This document shows, one piece after another, positions 5,746 to 10,527 of a stretch of 10,527 bases of DNA (position 1 is its first letter; each line of letters starts with the position of its first letter). The notes under the pieces are model-generated. The model searched no databases. It was not told the DNA's origin and saw nothing but the letters and a program-made list of their open reading frames with translations. The position numbers and the translations under genes are program-made. Source of the DNA: RGIG3009 sp964389495 (GTDB lineage: Bacteria > Bacillota > Clostridia > Oscillospirales > Acutalibacteraceae); contig CAYMDU010000061.1 in NCBI GenBank assembly GCA_964389495.1, positions 1 through 10,527 on the forward strand, in the 5' to 3' direction.

Positions 5746-7167
5746 TTATTTCAGCACGGACACCGCATCGCCGATGGTTTTTTCCAAAGCTTCGCGGCCG
5801 TATTCGTCCACCTGTGCTTTGTTCTTTTCGCCGTGGGTCAGGCAACCGGCACCGCCGATACACCCGCCGACGCACGCCATGCCTTCGATGAAATTGGCAT
5901 CCAGCACATTTTTGCTTTTTTTCAGCAAGGCCATGCGGCAAGCCTCAATGCCGTCACACGGAAGCGCTTTCAAGTCGAATTCCAGATTTTGTTCTTTCAG
6001 GCCCTGCGCCACAGCATCCGACAAGCCGCCGGAACGCGCAAAAATTCTTCCGAAGTAGGAAGCATTGTCCAGATAGCCTTCTTTCAGGGTGGTGATGTCC
6101 ACCTCTTTGCTGTCATACAAGGCTTGCAGTTCTTCAAAAGTCAATACCGCATCGACATAGGGTTTCACCGCGTCCAGTTGCGCTTCGGCTTTTTTGGCGG
6201 TACACGGCCCGATAAACACCACCCGCGCCGTTTCGTCGGTTGACTTAATGTACTTGGCCAAGGTGGCCATGGGCGACAGATTGTGCGACACAAACGGTAA
6301 CAAATCGGGGAACGCCGTGCGAATGTATTGCACAAACGCCGGACAACAGGAACTGGTTAAAAAGCCCTTTTCTACCAACTCTTTCGATTCGGATTGAGCC
6401 ACCATATCGGCACCGAGTGCCGCTTCAATCACGGTGTAGAAGCCCAATTCTTTGAGGCCGGTTACCACCTGCCCCAATTTGGCATAGGTGAATTGGCTGG
6501 AAATTGACGGCGCTACCAACGCATAGACTTTGTACTTTTGGTTGCCGTTGCTCTTTTTAATCAAGTCAATCACATTGAGAATGTAGGACTTGTCGCTGAT
6601 GGCACCAAACGGACACTGATACACGCAGGCACCGCACTGAATACAGGCGCTGTTATCGATGGCAGCCGCGTTGTCTTCGTTGATGGAAATGGCTTTTACC
6701 TTGCATGCCACCTGGCAGGGGCGTTTGCGATTGATAATGGCGGAATACGGGCACACTTTGGCGCACTGGCCACATTCCACACATTTGGATTTGTCAATGT
6801 GGGCCACATGGTTGTGGTCGAACGAAATGGCACCGCGTTTGCACACATCTTCGCAGCGATGGGCCAAACAGCCGCGGCAGGAATCCGTTACTTCATAACC
6901 GGCTGCCGGACATTCGTCGCAGGCAATATCAATAACCTCAATCACATTGGGATTCTCTTTATCGCCACCCATGGCGATTTTGACCCGTTCGGCCAAAATG
7001 GCGCGTTCCTTGTACACGCAACAGCGCATGGTGGAGGTTTTTCCCGGCACAATCATTTGGGGAATATCCAACACATGTTGCAACAGCGTGTCGTTCCACG
7101 CCATTCGCGCCACTTCGCGCAGCACTTTGTATTTCAGGTGTTGAACCTTGGTATCAAACTTTCTCAT
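5746..7167 (-). CDS. hydA2: [FeFe] hydrogenase, group B type, ferredoxin-linked
   Basis: A 473-residue iron-only hydrogenase, expected to catalyse 2H+ + 2e- <-> H2 with ferredoxin in the cytosol. Cysteine-rich N-terminus: Cys83/86, Cys97/100/105/109, a ferredoxin-type CxxCxxCxxxCP at Cys129/132/135/139, Cys151/155, and a second at Cys175/178/181/185. The H-cluster motifs are complete: TSSCCPAFV (271-279), IGPCTAKKAE (319-328) and EGMACVGGCIGGAGC (428-442). These variants (SSCCPAF, GPC instead of MPC, GGAG) and the N-terminus MRKFDTKVQHLKYKVLREVA are those I associate with the poorly studied group B enzymes of anaerobic Firmicutes rather than with group A. A Ruminococcus albus enzyme called HydA2 is a comparable non-bifurcating partner of HydS; the symbol is given on that analogy. 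The SD AAGGAGAAG overlaps the stop of the upstream phosphatase (TAAGGAG), 13 bases between genes, so it is the last gene of the operon. No maturases (HydE, HydF, HydG) are in the window. Catalytic direction cannot be read from sequence. Confidence 0.92.
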   Translation of the reverse strand: MRKFDTKVQHLKYKVLREVARMAWNDTLLQHVLDIPQMIVPGKTSTMRCCVYKERAILAERVKIAMGGDKENPNVIEVIDIACDECPAAGYEVTDSCRGCLAHRCEDVCKRGAISFDHNHVAHIDKSKCVECGQCAKVCPYSAIINRKRPCQVACKVKAISINEDNAAAIDNSACIQCGACVYQCPFGAISDKSYILNVIDLIKKSNGNQKYKVYALVAPSISSQFTYAKLGQVVTGLKELGFYTVIEAALGADMVAQSESKELVEKGFLTSSCCPAFVQYIRTAFPDLLPFVSHNLSPMATLAKYIKSTDETARVVFIGPCTAKKAEAQLDAVKPYVDAVLTFEELQALYDSKEVDITTLKEGYLDNASYFGRIFARSGGLSDAVAQGLKEQNLEFDLKALPCDGIEACRMALLKKSKNVLDANFIEGMACVGGCIGGAGCLTHGEKNKAQVDEYGREALEKTIGDAVSVLK

Positions 7168-7180
7168 CTCAATCTTCTCC

Positions 7181-8350
7181 TTAGAAATAGCTAACCTTAA
7201 TCCGCTTTCCCATGTCTTTCAAGCAGTGAGAAAGCTCCTCCACCAAGTTCATTTTAATGTTGAAATTGATTGGCAAATCCGGGTTTTGATGTGCCGGATT
7301 GATTGCACGCCCCACATAGAAATTGATGTCGGTGGCTTCTTCGAACAGCAAGCGGCTGATCAGGGAAGCCCCGTCGTGCTTGAAGCTCCAATGTTCGTAA
7401 TACTTGTTTTCACCCAAGTAATCGCGTGCGTATTCCAGCACCTTGTTGACCGTGATCACGCCTTCGGTGACCAAATCCACCCCTTCGATTTCCGCTGTCG
7501 GCGGCACATCACCGTCGAAATTCAGACTGGCTTTGAGAGGTTTGTTCAAATATTTGGCTGCAATCGACGAAGTGGTTCCGCCGCAGATGATGTGCTTTCC
7601 CTCTTTGGAGAAAAAGAGAGCCATCATGCGGTTGGCATCGTCGCGGTTGGAAGGCGGTCCAAACAGGATGTTCATCGGTTCACGCCGACGCACCCGCACA
7701 ATGCAGGCGGTGGCATCATCGCCGGGCTTGCCGCCATAGAGCTTTTCACATTCGTCAATCAGCATGGTAGACAGCGTTTTGGCGGTGTAGCCGGCGGGGG
7801 CCACGGTTTCCAAAAAGGAAATGATGTCTTCGCGCTTCCACCCGAAATTGTACGCTGTGCCGATGCCGGCATGGGGACAGCCGTCGCTCATGGCCACAAA
7901 CACATCGTTTTCCCGCAACGAAATTACCGATTTGTAAATGGTTTTACCGCCGATATTCATTTCGGTTTGCGGGTAGTCATAGCTTTTTTCATCGCGCAAC
8001 AAAATCACCGGCGGATTGTCGTATTGAATGACCTCGGCGGTTTGATTGTTGATGAGATGGATAATGGTGAAGGTGGAATAGGCCACACCGCGCACCGAGC
8101 ACACCGGCAAGGTGGCGGCGATGGTGGAAACACATTCTTCCAACGGCATTCCTTCGGCCAACATGGTGGAAATGATTTTGGAAGTCAGCGTGGACAAAAT
8201 GCTGGCTTTCACGCCGCTGCCCAATCCGTCGGACAGCACAATCACCATGGAATTTTCGCTTGGCTCCACAATGTCAACATGGTCACCGCACAGCTGTTCG
8301 CCGACATGGTTAATGCTTTTGTAGCCGATATCCGCGCACAAATCATTCAT
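7181..8350 (-). CDS. SpoIIE/PP2C-type serine phosphatase with an extra C-terminal domain
   Basis: A 389-residue cytosolic protein. Residues 1-222 form a PP2C-like (SpoIIE) phosphatase: the metal-binding acidic residues are in QLCGDHVDI (Asp23), VLSDGLGSG (Asp41), AMSDGCPHAG (Asp156) and GKPGDDATACIVRV (Asp211/212), so the catalytic site looks complete. No membrane segment or input domain precedes it. Residues 225-389 are an additional alpha/beta-like domain that starts NILFGPPSNRDDANRMM, contains IICGGTTSSIAAKYL (255-269) and ends in a helical segment and KVSYF; I do not recognise its fold. The start is taken as the ATG at 8350 (AAGGAG ten bases upstream); TTG at 8356 is a possible alternative. 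It overlaps the end of hydS by 8 bases, so the pair is coupled. Phosphatases of this type next to group C sensor hydrogenases are known, and the likely role is output of the HydS signal by dephosphorylating a Ser/Thr phosphoprotein. The substrate is not in the window. Confidence 0.9.
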   Translation of the reverse strand: MNDLCADIGYKSINHVGEQLCGDHVDIVEPSENSMVIVLSDGLGSGVKASILSTLTSKIISTMLAEGMPLEECVSTIAATLPVCSVRGVAYSTFTIIHLINNQTAEVIQYDNPPVILLRDEKSYDYPQTEMNIGGKTIYKSVISLRENDVFVAMSDGCPHAGIGTAYNFGWKREDIISFLETVAPAGYTAKTLSTMLIDECEKLYGGKPGDDATACIVRVRRREPMNILFGPPSNRDDANRMMALFFSKEGKHIICGGTTSSIAAKYLNKPLKASLNFDGDVPPTAEIEGVDLVTEGVITVNKVLEYARDYLGENKYYEHWSFKHDGASLISRLLFEEATDINFYVGRAINPAHQNPDLPINFNIKMNLVEELSHCLKDMGKRIKVSYF

Positions 8351-10022
8351 CGGCAATCGACTCCTTCAACTTGCTGAGCGCGATTTTGGTTTCGGCCGCG
8401 GTTTCGCCGAGAAGCGAAGCAATTTCCTGCACAATGCGCATTTGCTTATCCACAACGCGGTCGGCCACTTCCACGGTTTGGCGGCTGATATCTTCTTTTT
8501 TGGCGCGCTGCTGCTCTTCGTCGGTGATATCGCGCATAATGCCAATCAGCAAATGGGATTCGCGGTCATACACCACGGTTTGCTCCACATACCGTTTGTA
8601 TTCCGCCAAGTACACGCGCTGCTCACGCACATCGCGCCCGCTGTTCAGCACTTCCAAAAACACGCGGGGGTCCAAAATGCGAACCACTTGATCGCCCAGC
8701 ACATCGGAAGCCGATCGAATGTTCATGATGCGGCGTGCCGCATCGTTAATCTGTTGCACTTCCAACTGTTCGTTGAGAACAATCAACCCATTGGGCGTGT
8801 TTTTCACCACCGTGTCGGAAAAGCTTTCGGCTTTGTCTTTCAAATAGGGCAAGCACATGGAAATTTCCGCCTTGCCCTGGGCAATGGCGATGGCCTTTTC
8901 GCGGCAGGTGTTGTACCCGCAAGAACCGCAGTTGAGTTCCTGCGACGGTTTGAATTTGCCCATTTGCCGCAAAATGGTGCTGATTTCCGTTTCCGACGGC
9001 TGGGCCAGCCGATGCTCGATGAATTCGAATTTCTTGCGCACTTCGTCCGGCCGGGGCTGCCTTACTTCGAAATCTTTGCTGCCCGCATAGGTGGACACCG
9101 CCACATAGTCTGTGACCGGCGACGAGTGATGGTATTTTTCCATGACCGGGCCGCCGATGCAGCTGCCGACGCATGCCGACATTTCAATGAAGCAGTGGTG
9201 CAATGTGCCGTTTTCGATGTTCTTTAACGCGGCAATGCAGTTTTCCACACCGTCCAACGCCAAATAGGTGTAGTCGGTGCGTTCCTGCGCCATGGTTTTC
9301 AGCACACCGCCGGTGGTGGGGAAAAAGCGGGCCCGGCTGTGTTCTTCGCTGTCTGTAACTTTTTCCGGCTCAATGCGTTCCGCTTTCAGCCAGTTGGTGA
9401 GTTCTTCAAATGTGAGAACCGCATCCACAATGCCTTCGTAGTGCTCCGCTTCGTCCTTTTTGGCCACGCACGGCCCGATGAAAACCGTTTTGGCATCGGG
9501 GTGGCGGCGCTTAATGTCTTGACAGTGCACCTGCATGGGCGACATGACATCCGCCAAAAACGGAAGAGCCGCCGGATAGTGCTTTTGAATCAGCAAATTG
9601 ATGGCATGGCAACAGGAGGTGATCACAATGTCGCGGTCTTCCTCTCGCAACATCCGTTCGTATTCCGTTTTTACCATGGTGGCGCCCTGTGCGGTTTCTT
9701 CCACATCGTAAAAGCCCAGTTTTTGAATGGCGCGGCGCATGGATTCAATGCCCACGCCGGGATAGTTGGCAATGAAAGACGGTGCCAAACTCACAATCAC
9801 CGGCGCGCCGCTTTGCAGCAAAACACGCACCTTTTCCGTTCCGTCCACAATTTCCTTGGCATTTTGGGGACACACCACAAAGCACTGGCCGCACAAAATA
9901 CATTCGTTTCCGATGATGTGCGCCTGATTGCCGGAAAAGCGAATGGCTTTCACGGGGCAATGCCGGATACACTTGTAGCAATTTTTGCAGTTGGATTTTT
10001 TCAGCGTCAAGCAATTCGGCAT
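8343..10022 (-). CDS. hydS: HydS, sensory [FeFe] hydrogenase with Fe-S and PAS domains (group C type)
   Basis: A 559-residue protein. Order of domains: two N-terminal [4Fe-4S] motifs (Cys12/15/18/22; Cys41/44/47/51); the H-cluster domain (about 70-310) with TSCCHA (135-140), FIGPCVAKKDE (181-191) and EMSACVGSCIGG (280-291); an extra Fe-S domain with the exact spacing CX2CX4CX16C (Cys365/368/373/390), typical of group C sensors; a PAS domain (about 400-500, starting VVKNTPNGLIVLNEQLEVQQIN); and a helical, probably coiled-coil tail (505-555) with a KQMRIVQEIASLLGET segment. The N-terminal hydrogenase would sense H2 or redox state and pass it through PAS to the tail and then to the phosphatase encoded next, which is overlapped by 8 bases. 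No kinase or cyclase domain is attached. The first H-cluster loop has His139 where hydrogenases almost always have Pro (TSCCP). ATG at 10022 follows AAAGGAGAG. It lies six bases after the small thioredoxin-like gene. Confidence 0.95.
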   Translation of the reverse strand: MPNCLTLKKSNCKNCYKCIRHCPVKAIRFSGNQAHIIGNECILCGQCFVVCPQNAKEIVDGTEKVRVLLQSGAPVIVSLAPSFIANYPGVGIESMRRAIQKLGFYDVEETAQGATMVKTEYERMLREEDRDIVITSCCHAINLLIQKHYPAALPFLADVMSPMQVHCQDIKRRHPDAKTVFIGPCVAKKDEAEHYEGIVDAVLTFEELTNWLKAERIEPEKVTDSEEHSRARFFPTTGGVLKTMAQERTDYTYLALDGVENCIAALKNIENGTLHHCFIEMSACVGSCIGGPVMEKYHHSSPVTDYVAVSTYAGSKDFEVRQPRPDEVRKKFEFIEHRLAQPSETEISTILRQMGKFKPSQELNCGSCGYNTCREKAIAIAQGKAEISMCLPYLKDKAESFSDTVVKNTPNGLIVLNEQLEVQQINDAARRIMNIRSASDVLGDQVVRILDPRVFLEVLNSGRDVREQRVYLAEYKRYVEQTVVYDRESHLLIGIMRDITDEEQQRAKKEDISRQTVEVADRVVDKQMRIVQEIASLLGETAAETKIALSKLKESIADE

Positions 10023-10028
10023 GGCCCG

Positions 10029-10289
10029 TTACTCTCCTTTTCCGTGTAGTTTGCCAAGCACCTTATCGGTGAAAAATTCTTTGAAGTTTTCCTTGTTGAT
10101 ACCGGTGTGAATGTCGTCATCCACCTGTACCGTCACGCCGACGCGGTTGCATTTTCCGATGCAAAAACTCCCTGCCAGCGTGATTTCATCTTCCAAATGA
10201 TAGTCCTGAACAGCCTTTTGAAACAACGCCACAATTTCAGGTGAGCCTTTCAAATGGCACGAGCTGCCGACACAAACCTGAATGATCAT
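10029..10289 (-). CDS. Small thioredoxin-like [2Fe-2S] ferredoxin (NuoE/HydC-type fold)
   Basis: An 86-residue cytosolic protein made of just the ferredoxin-like domain. The four cluster ligands are present with usual spacing: QVCVGSSCHLKGS gives Cys6 and Cys11 (Cx4C), and GSFCIGKCNRVGV gives Cys43 and Cys47 (Cx3C). NuoE and HydC subunits are about twice as long because of an N-terminal helical region, which is missing here, so this is a stand-alone electron carrier. Downstream is hydS after six bases; upstream it follows its own paralogue with four bases between stop and start. No strong ribosome binding site is visible before ATG at 10289 (a weak AAAGGA lies 13 bases away), so it probably relies on coupling. 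It likely carries electrons for the hydrogenases or reports redox state to HydS; which is unknown. Confidence 0.9.
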   Translation of the reverse strand: MIIQVCVGSSCHLKGSPEIVALFQKAVQDYHLEDEITLAGSFCIGKCNRVGVTVQVDDDIHTGINKENFKEFFTDKVLGKLHGKGE

Positions 10290-10293
10290 GCGT

Positions 10294-10527
10294 TTATACC
10301 CGTCCTTTTACATTGGCTGCGAAGAATTCATCGACGGTGTCGGGTGTGACCGAATGGAATTCGCCGTCCACCGTGACACACACGCCCTGCTGGCATTGAC
10401 CCATGCAGAACGTGCCGCCCAAATCCACTTTGTCGCCCAAGCCGTTTTCGGCAATCAAATATTGCAACTGTTCCACCACCTGGCGTGAACCCTTAATATG
10501 GCAGGAGCTGCCGATACAAACCGTTAT
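10294..10527 (-). CDS. Thioredoxin-like [2Fe-2S] ferredoxin, paralogue, N-terminus cut by window edge
   Basis: The visible 77 residues begin ITVCIGSSCHIKGS, so only the first one to three residues should be missing. Ligands are in place: CIGSSC (Cx4C) and GTFCMGQC (Cx3C). It is recognisably a paralogue of the next protein: both share VC(V/I)GSSCH(L/I)KGS, G(S/T)FC(I/M)G(K/Q)C, a VTV strand and an EFF segment near the end. It differs in having an additional Cys shortly after the second pair (CQQGVC). Its start, promoter and any genes further upstream lie outside the window. Confidence 0.86.
   Translation of the reverse strand: MTVCIGSSCHIKGSRQVVEQLQYLIAENGLGDKVDLGGTFCMGQCQQGVCVTVDGEFHSVTPDTVDEFFAANVKGRV

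Noticed and set aside
4522..6243. Two plus-strand frames of 284 codons across tsaB/tsaE and the start of the hydrogenase end
   Set aside because: Both run antisense through conserved genes, promoter and terminator; their products look like low-complexity shadows with no family pattern.
5746..7167. Reading of this gene as a bifurcating HydABC hydrogenase subunit
   Set aside because: Its motifs are of the group B kind, there are no adjacent hydB- or hydC-type flavoprotein genes in the window, and the N-terminus does not fit HydA of the bifurcating complex.
7148..8377. Long plus-strand open frame (over 400 codons) opposite the phosphatase gene
   Set aside because: It lies wholly antisense to a gene with clear catalytic motifs, its translation is His/Phe/Gly-rich with no domain, and such frames are expected from the GC-rich codon use of the true strand.

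Overview
The window looks like chromosome from a strictly anaerobic Firmicute, most likely a clostridium of the Oscillospirales/Ruminococcaceae kind. This rests on a moderately GC-rich sequence with strong AGGAGG-type ribosome binding sites, sigma-A promoters with 17-base spacers, an Rnf-type membrane complex, two different [FeFe] hydrogenases, and a MecA-like adaptor. Lineage is inference from gene content; no rRNA gene is present. Nearly everything is on the minus strand, with one plus-strand gene. No tRNA, rRNA, CRISPR array, insertion sequence or phage gene was seen, and no gap between genes exceeds about 150 bases.

Layout, left to right. (1) 1-2312, minus: the first three genes of an Rnf operon in the canonical order rnfC, rnfD, rnfG (rnfG is only an 18-codon stub at the left edge). 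Genes overlap by 8 and 4 bases. RnfC and RnfD are both unusual at their cofactor motifs. (2) 2313-2428: a compact divergent control region with a plus-strand promoter and an 8-base perfect inverted repeat. (3) 2429-3016, plus: a divergent MecA-like adaptor gene that collides tail-to-tail with rpe over 50 bases. (4) 2967-3611, minus: rpe (ribulose-phosphate 3-epimerase) with its own promoter. (5) 3755-5597, minus: a tsaE-tsaB-upp transcription unit (t6A tRNA modification plus uracil salvage), with a clear promoter in front and a strong terminator behind. (6) 5746-10527, minus: a hydrogen/redox signalling cassette, read as two tandem small thioredoxin-like [2Fe-2S] proteins (the first cut by the right edge), then HydS (a group C-type sensory [FeFe] hydrogenase with an extra Fe-S domain and a PAS domain), then a SpoIIE/PP2C-type phosphatase, then a group B-type [FeFe] hydrogenase, closed by a hairpin terminator.

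How the genes may work together: the right-hand operon pairs a sensor hydrogenase with a phosphatase and a probable working hydrogenase, so H2 or ferredoxin redox state could be read by HydS, passed through its PAS and helical tail to the phosphatase, and used to adjust fermentative electron disposal. The left-hand Rnf complex would be a second outlet for reduced ferredoxin. In this copy the RnfC subunit has lost the recognisable NADH/FMN motif while keeping both Fe-S clusters, so its electron partner may not be NAD(H). The hydrogenase-phosphatase arrangement belongs to a known type; the divergent RnfC/RnfD pair is the part most worth a second look.
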